Shown in pieces: positions 8,347 to 17,260 of a stretch of DNA of 64,000 bases. Below the pieces are notes generated by a model. That model made no database searches, had not been told where the DNA came from, and saw only the letters and a list, made by a program, of their open reading frames with translations. A program made the translations under genes and the position numbers. Where the stretch lies: NCBI RefSeq assembly GCF_014646755.1, contig NZ_BMNW01000005.1, positions 372,001 to 436,000 on the forward strand, read 5' to 3'. This DNA comes from Pseudomonas asuensis (GTDB taxonomy: Bacteria; Pseudomonadota; Gammaproteobacteria; Pseudomonadales; Pseudomonadaceae). Position 1 is the first letter of the stretch; the number at the start of each line of letters is the position of its first letter.

Positions 8347-9627
8347 TTACACCACAATTCGCAAGCACTGCCCTGCGTGATAAAGACTAAAACCTGCTTC
8401 GTAGAGCGGACTCCTCCATTGTCCTACGGCGCTGCCATCCCAGGCAGCAAAGGGCATCGGTAGCACTTCGCTGTCACCGCTGCACAAGTAATGGGCAAAG
8501 GCCTTGCCTACAACGGTACCGGTCGTTACACCACGTCCGTTATAACCGGTCATGGCGAGCAGACCGGGGGCCGGTTCGAACAGACGCATCAAGTGATCGG
8601 GTGTAAACGCGATGCACCCCGTCCAAGTGCATTCCCATTCGACCTTGCCAAGCGAGGGAAAGTAATGCTGCTGGATGCGGTCTGCCCAGGCTTCAATAAA
8701 CCAGGCCGGACGGCTCGCCATATTGCCAAGGCTTCCCAGGAGCAGACGTCCATCAGCATCACGCCGAATACTGCTAAGCACCGTACGGGTATCCCAGGAG
8801 CCCTGCGCGCCGGGCAGAATAAAACCGGCTTCAGACCCCAACGGCCTGGAGGCGACCTGATAGTAATACCCCGGAAAGAATTGATTGCGTAGGGTAGTCC
8901 ACTCGCCTTCGGTATAGGCGTTGGAAGCGATAAGCACCTGTTCGGCCAGCACCACCCCCTGCTCCGTCACAACGCACCATTGCGAGCCCTGACGCTCAAG
9001 GCGAGTAACCGGTGACTGCTGATAGAGCTGAACACCCTGCGCTAATGCTGCGCGGGCCAGCCCAAGGCTGTAGCCCATCGGGTTGATCGTGCCGGCACGG
9101 CGATCCAGCAGCGCGCCGGAGACATGGGCGGTGCCACAGGCCTCGATGCAGGCAGTACCGGTAAGCAATTCAACCGGTGCCCCTCGCCGCTGCCACTGTT
9201 CAGCGCGGCGCTGCAGGTCAGCAAGCCCTTTGGCATTGTGTGCCATATGCAGCGTGCCCTTATGTTGCGCCTGGCAGTCGATACGGTGCCGCTCAATAAG
9301 TGAGAAGACCTCATAGGGTGCGTTGCCCATGACTTTGAGCAGCTTTTCGCCTACCTCGGCACCCAAGGTAGCCACCGCCTCGTCCGGCGGAATCCACATA
9401 CCGGCATTGACCAGTCCAACGTTACGGCCAGAACCGCCATGGCCGACCTCATAGGCCTCCACGACCGCCACTCGGCGGCCCTGCTCCGCCAGATGCAACG
9501 CAGCCGAAAGCCCGGTAATGCCAGCGCCAATAACGCAGACATCCACCTTAATCTCACTGTTAAGAGCTGGAGCATTGAGGGTGTTTGGTGACAGGGTTTC
9601 CCAAAGGCATTGCTGGCGGAGCGGCAT
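8347..9627 (-). CDS. amaA: FAD-dependent amine/imino acid oxidase, AmaA-like (L-pipecolate oxidase)
   Basis: A 426-residue DAO/GlpD-like flavoprotein. The dinucleotide-binding motif VIGAGITGLSAALHLAEQG lies near residues 32-50 and is followed by VVEAYEVGHGGSGRN. The C-terminal GYNGRGVTTGTVVGKAFA is the second FAD contact seen in PuuB/DadA-type oxidases. The ATG at 9627 has AAGGA 6 nt upstream. It lies downstream of the amaB-like gene, as in the Pseudomonas lysine pathway where AmaA oxidises L-pipecolate to piperideine-6-carboxylate. Gamma-glutamylputrescine oxidase is the main alternative from sequence alone; the neighbour gene favours AmaA. Confidence 0.75.
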   Translation of the reverse strand: MPLRQQCLWETLSPNTLNAPALNSEIKVDVCVIGAGITGLSAALHLAEQGRRVAVVEAYEVGHGGSGRNVGLVNAGMWIPPDEAVATLGAEVGEKLLKVMGNAPYEVFSLIERHRIDCQAQHKGTLHMAHNAKGLADLQRRAEQWQRRGAPVELLTGTACIEACGTAHVSGALLDRRAGTINPMGYSLGLARAALAQGVQLYQQSPVTRLERQGSQWCVVTEQGVVLAEQVLIASNAYTEGEWTTLRNQFFPGYYYQVASRPLGSEAGFILPGAQGSWDTRTVLSSIRRDADGRLLLGSLGNMASRPAWFIEAWADRIQQHYFPSLGKVEWECTWTGCIAFTPDHLMRLFEPAPGLLAMTGYNGRGVTTGTVVGKAFAHYLCSGDSEVLPMPFAAWDGSAVGQWRSPLYEAGFSLYHAGQCLRIVV

Positions 9628-9800
9628 AGGTATTCCTTCACACAATGACGGTATGAAAACCAGAACCTTGCGAGATCACGTCGCGGTTTAAGGTAGAAAT
9701 ACACGATGAATACGACTGCGCCTGCTCCCTTCTGCTGATTACACGAATCGAACAGGCCGGGCAGAGTAGCCAGGGCGCAGCCATACCCATCAGTCACGCA

Positions 9801-11291
9801 TCAATCGAACACAATCCCCTGTGCCAGCGGCAGCTCACGAGAATAATTCACCGTGTTGGTCTGGCGACGCATATAGCTCCTCCAGGCATCGGAGCCGGAT
9901 TCACGACCGCCACCAGTCTCTTTCTCACCGCCAAATGCGCCCCCGATCTCGGCGCCACTTGGGCCGATGTTCACGTTGGCAATCCCGCAATCACTGCCCA
10001 CGGCAGACAGGAAAGATTCAGCCTCGCGGATGTCCGTCGTGAAGATGCAAGACGACAAGCCTTGCGGTACCGCATTGTTCATGGCAATAGCGTCGTTGAA
10101 CTCGCGGTAAGTCATCACATAGAGAATGGGGGCAAAGGTTTCGGTCTGCACCGACTCGCTCTGCTCGGGCATCTCGACGATGGCCGGAGAGACGTAGTAA
10201 CCGTTCGGGTACTGATCCGCCAGTTGGCGCTCGCCCCCAAAAACAATACCGCCCTCTCCTTTGGCCTGCTCCAGACTGCCTTGCATGGCCTGAAAGCTTT
10301 GCGCATCGATCAGCGGGCCGACCAAGTTACCCTCTAGCGGATGGCCAATGCGTACCTTGGCATAAGCGGATTTCAAGCGAGTCACCAGCTCATCTTTGAT
10401 CGACTCATGGGCAATCAGGCGGCGCAGTGTGGTGCAGCGCTGTCCGGCCGTACCCACGGCGCTGAACAAGATGGCTCGGACAGCCATGTCCAGATCGGCG
10501 CTAGGGCCAACAATCATGGCGTTGTTGCCACCCAGTTCCAGAAGCGAACGGCCAAACCGTGCAGCGACGCGAGGGCCTACTTCGCGGCCCATGCGGGTAC
10601 TGCCAGTGGCACTGACCAAAGCGACACGGGGATCGTCTACCAGAGCTTCGCCACTGGCGCGGTCACCTACGATAACCTGGCTCAGATAGTCCGGTGCATC
10701 GCCAAAGGCTTTGGCGGCGCGCTCAAACAACGCCTGGCAAGCCAGAGCCGTCAGCGGCGTTTTCTCGGAGGGCTTCCACACCACGGAGTTACCGCAGACC
10801 AGTGCCAAGGCCGTGTTCCATGACCAGACAGCAACCGGGAAGTTGAATGCACTGATCACACCTACCACGCCCAGCGGGTGCCAGGTTTCACGCATGTGAT
10901 GACCAGGACGCTCGGAAGCGATGGTCAGGCCGTACAGCTGGCGGGAAAGGCCGACGGCGAAGTCGCAGATATCGATCATTTCCTGCACCTCACCCAGCCC
11001 TTCCTGAGTGATCTTGCCGGCCTCCCAGGACACCAGTTCGCCCAGGTCAGCCTTGTGCTTGCGTAACTCCTCGCCCAGCAGGCGGACCAACTCACCACGC
11101 CGCGGCGCTGGTACAGCGCGCCAGATCTGGAAGGCTTTGTCGGCACGGGTGATCTTTTGCTCCACCTCAGCGGCGCTTTCCAGCGTGACGGCACCAAGCT
11201 GGCTGCCATCGATAGGCGTGAACACGGCATGGTTACCGTTCTGGTAAAGGCTTGGGTCAACGCCGAGGCGGCTGAGCAGTGCATCAATCAT
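9801..11291 (-). CDS. amaB: L-piperidine-6-carboxylate/aminoadipate semialdehyde dehydrogenase (ALDH7, AmaB)
   Basis: A 496-residue ALDH7 (antiquitin-type) dehydrogenase. ISAFNFPVAVWSWN, the glutamate motif LELGGNNA and the nucleophile region VGTAGQRCTTLRRL (Cys) are the subfamily signatures. GPSGAEIGGAFGGEKETGGGRESGSDAW near the C-terminus is also typical of the family. Known members oxidise alpha-aminoadipic semialdehyde, in equilibrium with piperideine-6-carboxylate, to L-2-aminoadipate with NAD. The ATG at 11291 has AAGGAG 6 nt upstream. amaA follows after about 170 bp. A LysR gene is divergent, with a shared 147-bp control region. Confidence 0.88.
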   Translation of the reverse strand: MIDALLSRLGVDPSLYQNGNHAVFTPIDGSQLGAVTLESAAEVEQKITRADKAFQIWRAVPAPRRGELVRLLGEELRKHKADLGELVSWEAGKITQEGLGEVQEMIDICDFAVGLSRQLYGLTIASERPGHHMRETWHPLGVVGVISAFNFPVAVWSWNTALALVCGNSVVWKPSEKTPLTALACQALFERAAKAFGDAPDYLSQVIVGDRASGEALVDDPRVALVSATGSTRMGREVGPRVAARFGRSLLELGGNNAMIVGPSADLDMAVRAILFSAVGTAGQRCTTLRRLIAHESIKDELVTRLKSAYAKVRIGHPLEGNLVGPLIDAQSFQAMQGSLEQAKGEGGIVFGGERQLADQYPNGYYVSPAIVEMPEQSESVQTETFAPILYVMTYREFNDAIAMNNAVPQGLSSCIFTTDIREAESFLSAVGSDCGIANVNIGPSGAEIGGAFGGEKETGGGRESGSDAWRSYMRRQTNTVNYSRELPLAQGIVFD

Positions 11292-11438
11292 GGCTGGCTC
11301 CTTGAGTCATTATGGGTTCAGTATTAGCCGGGAAGACACCGCTCAACAAACGACCTTTGCTCGGTTTATCATTCCTTTTTTTCATGAACGTCCAGCACGC
11401 AGCATTACGCCTGCGCGCCGACTCAGGTTGGAGCTGTC

Positions 11439-12338
11439 ATGTCCCGTCGCCACATGCCCTCGATCACCGCCATGCAATGCTTTGAGGCCGTGGCGCGGCA
11501 CCTGAGCTTTACGCGTGCAGCCGAGGAATTAAGCCTGACCCAAAGCGCGGTGAGCAAGCAGGTGGCTCAGCTCGAAGAACAGCTGGGCCATCCGCTTTTT
11601 CGACGCGTACGCCAGCGGTTGCAAATGACGCCGGCCGGCTCGCTGTACCTATCTGAAGTCAGCAAGATTCTTACGCAGATCGAGATGTCGACCCATTACA
11701 TGCGTTCCTATGGCGGTGAAACCGAAGTGCTGCGTGTAGCAACGCCACCGACGTTTGGCGAGCGCTGGCTGATTCCGCGCCTCAAGGGCTGGCGCTTGCA
11801 ACATCCGATGATTCATCTCGACGTGCGTCATGAGGTCAAGAATATGGACGTCAACGAACCGGCCTGTGATGTAGCGCTCTTTGCGGGTCAGGGCCGCTGG
11901 CCCGGCGCAGAATGCATTCCCTTGATGACTGAGGATATGGTGCCCGTCTGCGCGCCCGGTCTTTGGCCCGAGGGGCATTTGAGCGATCCGACGCAACTGG
12001 CCGATTACATTCTGCTCCAGAATGCAGCTCGTCCCGAGGCATGGCACGAATGGTTCCAGAGCCAGGGTCTGCACACCGAACACAGCTACCATGGGCCGCG
12101 CTTTGACACCTTTACCATGTGCATCCGCGCGGCGCAGGTGGGCTGCGGCGTCGCGCTGGTGCCACGCTTTCTCATTGATGAAGAATTGGCCGAAGGCAAG
12201 CTGGTAATCGCTTGGCCACACAGCATGACCAGTCCGCATACGTATTATCTCGGTTACCCCGAGCACGCTGCCGAGGTCCCCAAGATCAGAAAGTTTGTCG
12301 CCTGGATTCGCGAGCGGATTGATACGCCTACTGTATAA
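11439..12338 (+). CDS. LysR-family regulator (GcvA-like), divergent from amaB
   Basis: A 299-residue LysR-type regulator. The N-terminal winged helix is clear (MQCFEAVARHLSFTRAAEEL, then TQSAVSKQVAQLEEQLG), and the effector domain is of GcvA type. GGAG lies 5 nt before the ATG. Its position divergent to amaB-amaA strongly suggests that it controls them, probably sensing pipecolate, aminoadipate or a lysine-derived intermediate; the effector is inferred. The intergenic region 11292-11438 should hold the operator, but no T-N11-A dyad stood out enough to call. Confidence 0.85.
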   Translation: MSRRHMPSITAMQCFEAVARHLSFTRAAEELSLTQSAVSKQVAQLEEQLGHPLFRRVRQRLQMTPAGSLYLSEVSKILTQIEMSTHYMRSYGGETEVLRVATPPTFGERWLIPRLKGWRLQHPMIHLDVRHEVKNMDVNEPACDVALFAGQGRWPGAECIPLMTEDMVPVCAPGLWPEGHLSDPTQLADYILLQNAARPEAWHEWFQSQGLHTEHSYHGPRFDTFTMCIRAAQVGCGVALVPRFLIDEELAEGKLVIAWPHSMTSPHTYYLGYPEHAAEVPKIRKFVAWIRERIDTPTV

Positions 12339-12358
12339 GCACAGTGTTCAAGGCAATA

Positions 12359-12385
12359 AAAAGGCCCGGATCAACCGGGCCTTTT
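12359..12385. terminator. Bidirectional rho-independent terminator
   Basis: AAAAGGCCCGG (12359-12369), a 5-nt loop and CCGGGCCTTTT (12375-12385) form an 11-bp stem with T runs on both strands. It sits between the convergent lysR and putA genes and should serve both. Confidence 0.9.
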
Positions 12386-12399
12386 CATGAGCGGGACAA

Positions 12400-15300
12400 T
12401 CAGCTGATGGTCATCAGGCTGGCGTTACCGCCGGCGGCTGCTGTGTTGACACTCACTGCACGCTCAATGAGCAGACGTTCCAGCGGAATCGCCGTTTCGC
12501 CCTGGGACAGCCCCTGAACCCCCACGATCGGACCGCCGCGCTGGGCAGCCTGCTGGCAGACCTGACGTAGCTGATCGGAGTCCCCGTGATGCAGGATGGC
12601 GTCGAAGTGCTCCTCGTCCTTGGTCCAGTCGGACGTCGTCTGGATACGCGCCTGTACTGCCTTGGGCAGACGGCCGCGCAGGGCGCGGGACAAATCGTTC
12701 TGCACCCACAATGCGGTACTGCCTACGGCCAGAACAGCTGCCAACTGCGTCATCAGATCGGCCTCATCATCGGCCAGGCAGAGTACGCGCTCACGCGGCA
12801 GCAGGGTGTAAGTATTGCGCTCACCCGTTGGGCCGGCCAGCAGACGGGTTACGCCACTGATGGTCTGTTTGGAAAATGCCTGGCACAGCTCGGCCAGTTC
12901 CGTGTTGTTCTGCTCGCTTGCCCACTTCTGCAACGCTTCGAGCGGCTTGCCCTGACGCTGCTCCATTTGGGTACGCAAGGTCAGGTCAGACGGGCTTTCC
13001 TGATCGTCACGAGCAAACGCCTGCGCTACACCATCCACCGGACGGGTAGACAAGAGGCGGTACAGATACACAGGACCACCAGCCTTCGGGCCTGTACCAG
13101 ACAGACCTTCGCCGCCGAAAGGCTGCACACCGACCACTGCGCCTACCATGTTGCGGTTGACGTAGAGGTTACCGGCCTGAGCCTTTTCCACGACCTGAGC
13201 GATGGTCTCGTCGATACGGGTATGGACACCCAGCGTCAGACCATAGCCAGTCGCATTGATCTGATCCATCAGACGATTCAAGTCCTGACGGGCATAGCGC
13301 ACTACGTGCAACACCGGACCGAAGATTTCGCGCTCCAGCTCGTCCAGGCTTTCCAGCTCGATCAATGTTGGCATCACGAAGGTGCCGCGATGGGTCGCGC
13401 CATCGTTGTTGCGTGCAATCTGGTAAACCGTACGACCTTTAGCACGCATACCTTGAACATGCTTGTCGATGTTGGCCTTAGCCTCAGCATCGATAACCGG
13501 ACCGATATCCACCGGCAGGTTATCAGGGTTGCCGATGCGGCACTCAGCCATAGCGCCCTTCAGCATTTCCAGGATGCGATCAGCCACATCCTCCTGCACA
13601 CACAGCACGCGCAATGCGGAGCAGCGCTGACCGGCGCTGTCGAAGGCCGAAGCTACGACGTCAGTCACCACTTGCTCAGCCAGCGCTGAGGAATCCACGA
13701 TCATCGCATTCTGGCCGCCGGTTTCGGCGATCAGCGGAATCGGACGGCCATGGGCATCCAGGCGACCGGCAATGTTGCGGGAGATGATGTTGGCAACTTC
13801 AGTCGAACCGGTGAACATCACACCTTTCACACGCTCATCGCTAACCAGCGCCGAACCCACAGTGTGGCCTTGGCCTGGCAGCAACTGTACGACGCCTTCC
13901 GGCACGCCAGCTTCCAACAGGATGCGAACAGCCTGAGCCGCGATCAGTGGTGTCTGCTCGGCAGGCTTGGCCAGTACGGTGTTACCCGCTGCCAGTGCAG
14001 CTGCAACTTGACCAGTGAAGATAGCCAGCGGGAAGTTCCACGGGCTAATGCACACTACCGGGCCTAACGGGCGGTGAGTATCGTTAGCGAAATCACGGCG
14101 CACCTGGGCAGCGTAATAGCGCAGGAAGTCTACAGCCTCACGCACCTCAGCAATGGAGTTGGCAAAGGTCTTGCCCGCTTCACGCACCAGCAGGCCCATC
14201 AGGGGCTGGATTTGCGCTTCCATCAGATTGGCTGCGGTTTCAAGTACAGCAGCACGCTGGTCCGGCGGAGTAGATTGCCAGATCGGCGCAGCAGTCAATG
14301 CGCTGTTCAGGGCGTTATCTACGTCTTGCACAGTGGCGTTCTGCACGTAACCCACCACGTCACGGTGATCAGCCGGATTCTGGATGGCCTCTGGAATACC
14401 CACTTCAGTCGGGCAACCCAGCATCGGTGCAGCACGCCATTCGGTATTGTTACCTGCCAGCAGTGCGCCGGACAGTGAGCCCAGACGATGTTCATTGGCC
14501 AGATCAATACCGCTGGAATTCAAGCGGCCTTCGCCATACAGCTGGCCAGGCAGCGGAATACGCGGATGCGGTAAGCCCAGCGCGCCTTCCTGTGCAGCAA
14601 TCTGCTCGATTGTCACGACCGGATCGGCCACCAACTCCTTCAGGGAGATGGAGTGATCGGCGATGCGGTTGACGAATGAGGTATTTGCGCCATTTTCCAG
14701 CAAGCGACGCACGAGGTAGGCCAGCAGGGTTTCATGCGTACCGACCGGCGCATAGATACGGCACGGGCGGTTCAGTTTGCCATCGGCTACCTTGCCCACG
14801 ACCTGTTCGTATAGCGGCTCGCCCATGCCGTGCAGGCACTGGAACTCGTACTGGCCAGGATAGTAGTTCTGACCCGCGATCTGATAGATAGCGGCCAGGG
14901 TATGGGCGTTGTGTGTAGCAAACTGTGGGTAAATGACTTCCGGTACGGCCAGCAACTTGCGAGCACATGCCATGTAGGACACGTCGGTATACACCTTACG
15001 GGTATAAACCGGATAGCCTTCGAGGCCTTCCATCTGGGCGCGCTTGATCTCGCTGTCCCAGTAGGCGCCCTTCACCAGACGGATCATCAACCGGTGACGG
15101 CTGCGGCGCGCCAGATCGATCACATAGTCGATCACAAAGGGGCAACGCTTCTGGTAGGCCTGGATAACAAAGCCAATACCGTTCCAACCGGCCAGACTGG
15201 ACTCGAAGCACAGGCGCTCCAGCAGGTCCAGGGAGATTTCAAGACGATCGGCTTCCTCGGCGTCGATGTTGATGCCGATGTCGTACTGCTTGGCCAGCAG

Positions 15301-16377
15301 GGTCAGGCTCAGCAAACGTGGATACAGCTCTTCCATAACGCGCTCGTACTGAGCACGGCTGTAACGCGGATGCAGCGCGGACAACTTGATGGAAATGCCA
15401 GGACCTTCGTAGATACCACGACCATGAGAGGCCTTGCCAATGGAGTGAATGGCCTGCTCATAAGACGCCAGATAACGCTGAGCATCTTCCTCGGTCAGGG
15501 CGGCTTCACCCAGCATGTCGTAGGAGTAGCGGAAGCCTTTGGCTTCGAGCGAGCTGGCATTGGCCAGCGCCTCAGCGATGGTTTCACCGGTAACGAACTG
15601 CTCACCCATCAGGCGCATCGCCATATCGACACCCTTACGGATGACCGGCTCGCCACTCTTGCCGATGATGCGGTTAAGCGAGTTGGAAAGACCGGCTTCG
15701 TTATGGGTGGAAACCAGCTTACCCGTCAGCAGCAGGCCCCAAGTCGCCGCGTTGACGAAGAGCGACGGGCTGTTGCCCAAGTGTGGCTGCCAGTTGCCCT
15801 TGCTGATCTTGTCGCGAATCAGGGCATCGCGGGTGCCTTTATCTGGAATGCGCAGCAGCGCTTCAGCCAGGCACATCAGCGCCACGCCCTCCTGAGAGGA
15901 CAGGGAGAACTCGCGCAGCAGACTTTGAACCATGCCGGAACGACCGCCAGCACCCTTCTGATTACGCAACTTTTCAGCAATGCTGTAGGCCAGCTTATAC
16001 GCGGCGTCAGCAGTAGCGACCGGTAGACGTGCCTGCTCAAGCAGCATAGGCACCATTTCTTCTTCCGGGCGGCGATAGGCGGCTGTCACGGCAGAGCGCA
16101 ATGCAGACTGCGGCAGAATGCTTTCGGCAAATTCAAGAAAAGGCTGATAGACCGGTTCGGCCAGGGCTTCTACTACCTCGTTGTCACCTTCGCCCAGTCG
16201 CGCAGCAATACTCTGCAACTCGTCGACACTTACACCTTTTTCCAATGTTTCCAGGTAAGTGTAGATGGCCTGTTTGATCAACCAATGGGGTGTACGGTCG
16301 ATAAGGCGAGCGGCCTCCTTCAAACGTTCACGGGTGGCTTCATCGAGTTTCACGCCTAGCGTAGTAGTAGTTGCCAT
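12400..16377 (-). CDS. putA: Trifunctional proline utilisation protein PutA
   Basis: 1325 residues, the length of trifunctional PutA. Residues 1-50 form a ribbon-helix-helix DNA-binding domain (TTTTLGVKLDEATRERLKEA). The proline dehydrogenase barrel spans about residues 170-560 and includes MIRLVKGAYWDSEIKRAQ. The P5C/glutamate-semialdehyde dehydrogenase domain follows with CISPWNFPLAIFTGQ, ETGGQNAMIVD and the nucleophile AGQRCSALRVL. The C-terminus ends in the family tail GGNASLMTIS. It oxidises proline to glutamate at the inner membrane and represses its own promoter when proline is absent. No putP was found beside it. Candidate PutA operator hexamers lie upstream. Confidence 0.97.
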   Translation of the reverse strand: MATTTTLGVKLDEATRERLKEAARLIDRTPHWLIKQAIYTYLETLEKGVSVDELQSIAARLGEGDNEVVEALAEPVYQPFLEFAESILPQSALRSAVTAAYRRPEEEMVPMLLEQARLPVATADAAYKLAYSIAEKLRNQKGAGGRSGMVQSLLREFSLSSQEGVALMCLAEALLRIPDKGTRDALIRDKISKGNWQPHLGNSPSLFVNAATWGLLLTGKLVSTHNEAGLSNSLNRIIGKSGEPVIRKGVDMAMRLMGEQFVTGETIAEALANASSLEAKGFRYSYDMLGEAALTEEDAQRYLASYEQAIHSIGKASHGRGIYEGPGISIKLSALHPRYSRAQYERVMEELYPRLLSLTLLAKQYDIGINIDAEEADRLEISLDLLERLCFESSLAGWNGIGFVIQAYQKRCPFVIDYVIDLARRSRHRLMIRLVKGAYWDSEIKRAQMEGLEGYPVYTRKVYTDVSYMACARKLLAVPEVIYPQFATHNAHTLAAIYQIAGQNYYPGQYEFQCLHGMGEPLYEQVVGKVADGKLNRPCRIYAPVGTHETLLAYLVRRLLENGANTSFVNRIADHSISLKELVADPVVTIEQIAAQEGALGLPHPRIPLPGQLYGEGRLNSSGIDLANEHRLGSLSGALLAGNNTEWRAAPMLGCPTEVGIPEAIQNPADHRDVVGYVQNATVQDVDNALNSALTAAPIWQSTPPDQRAAVLETAANLMEAQIQPLMGLLVREAGKTFANSIAEVREAVDFLRYYAAQVRRDFANDTHRPLGPVVCISPWNFPLAIFTGQVAAALAAGNTVLAKPAEQTPLIAAQAVRILLEAGVPEGVVQLLPGQGHTVGSALVSDERVKGVMFTGSTEVANIISRNIAGRLDAHGRPIPLIAETGGQNAMIVDSSALAEQVVTDVVASAFDSAGQRCSALRVLCVQEDVADRILEMLKGAMAECRIGNPDNLPVDIGPVIDAEAKANIDKHVQGMRAKGRTVYQIARNNDGATHRGTFVMPTLIELESLDELEREIFGPVLHVVRYARQDLNRLMDQINATGYGLTLGVHTRIDETIAQVVEKAQAGNLYVNRNMVGAVVGVQPFGGEGLSGTGPKAGGPVYLYRLLSTRPVDGVAQAFARDDQESPSDLTLRTQMEQRQGKPLEALQKWASEQNNTELAELCQAFSKQTISGVTRLLAGPTGERNTYTLLPRERVLCLADDEADLMTQLAAVLAVGSTALWVQNDLSRALRGRLPKAVQARIQTTSDWTKDEEHFDAILHHGDSDQLRQVCQQAAQRGGPIVGVQGLSQGETAIPLERLLIERAVSVNTAAAGGNASLMTIS

Positions 16378-16443
16378 TGAACAGCCTTTTTTAATTAGAA
16401 GTGCTACACGGTGGCGGCAAGCATAGAGGCAACGCTACTAAGG

Positions 16444-16643
16444 TGCAACCAAGTGCAACCTATGAAAACAATAAAGGCGCAACCGTCTGTCTCTTGACCA
16501 TTGGAAGGTATTGCCCTGCCTAACCAGAACGGCTCTAGGACAGGGATTCAGGCACATAGCTGTAGAACAGGGAGATCACTTTTATTTAGTGCTTTTCTGC
16601 CGCTTCGCTGCTGCTTCAGGCAATTACAGCATGCCAGGTTGCA
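16444..16643. promoter_or_regulatory. Candidate PutA operator sites in the putA-marR intergenic region
   Basis: The hexamer GTTGCA, reported as the PutA ribbon-helix-helix target in E. coli, occurs three times here. It is inverted (TGCAAC) at 16444-16449 and 16454-16459 and direct at 16638-16643. The first two are 10 bp apart, one helical turn, as expected for cooperative dimers. They lie 67-266 bp upstream of the putA start. The 399-bp stretch 16378-16776 otherwise shows no gene. Confidence 0.6.
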
Positions 16644-16776
16644 CCCGACTCTGCTGCGGTTTCTCCCAGAGGCGTTGGCGTCGCGACAATACCCTTACGA
16701 TGTATAAGAAAATACGTGACTTGTACACTCTCTGCCCGCATTATTCGATAATCATGACAAAACCTTTTCCCATTCA

Positions 16777-17253
16777 ATGAATAAAAAACAGCAGGTTGCA
16801 GTCGATACGACCGATGTGGAAGAAACCAGCGAAATCAACTCGCCTTTTTTGAATGAAGTGATTGGTTATGCTCTGCGTCGGGCTCAGCTGAAAGTTTTTC
16901 AGCACCTGATCAATGAGCTGGAAGCCTACGATCTTCGCCCCGCTCAATTCACCGCGCTCACGCTTATCGAGCAGAACCCCGGGCTCATGCAGGCCGAGTT
17001 GGCGCGCGCCCTGGCCATTGAGCCTCCGCAGATGGTCATTATGCTGAACAAGTTGGAAGCGCTTGGTCTTGCGCTGCGTATACGTTGCAAGGCCGACAAG
17101 CGCTCTTACGGAATATTCCTGAGCAAGACGGGCGAGACCCTGCTCAAGCAGCTCAAAGAGGTGGCCATCCGTAGTGATGATGAGGCCACCTCAGCCCTGA
17201 CGACAGAAGAGCGCAAACAGCTCTTACATCTGCTGCACAAGGTGTATCGCTAG
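16777..17253 (+). CDS. MarR-family regulator, probable FerR-type repressor of ferulate genes
   Basis: A 158-residue MarR-type winged-helix protein. LRPAQFTALTLIEQNPGLMQAELARALAIEPPQMVIMLNKLEALGLALR covers the recognition helix, and the wing contains CKADKRSYGIFLSKTG. It lies at the edge of the hydroxycinnamate genes. In pseudomonads a MarR protein (FerR) that responds to hydroxycinnamoyl-CoA thioesters controls this pathway, so that role is inferred. The start has no strong ribosome binding site. It converges on the MFS gene with only 7 bp between stop codons. Confidence 0.75.
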   Translation: MNKKQQVAVDTTDVEETSEINSPFLNEVIGYALRRAQLKVFQHLINELEAYDLRPAQFTALTLIEQNPGLMQAELARALAIEPPQMVIMLNKLEALGLALRIRCKADKRSYGIFLSKTGETLLKQLKEVAIRSDDEATSALTTEERKQLLHLLHKVYR

Positions 17254-17260
17254 GGCTCGA

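Noticed and set aside
12586-16026. Long plus-strand frames opposite putA
   Set aside because: Antisense shadows; PutA is fully intact on the minus strand with all domains.
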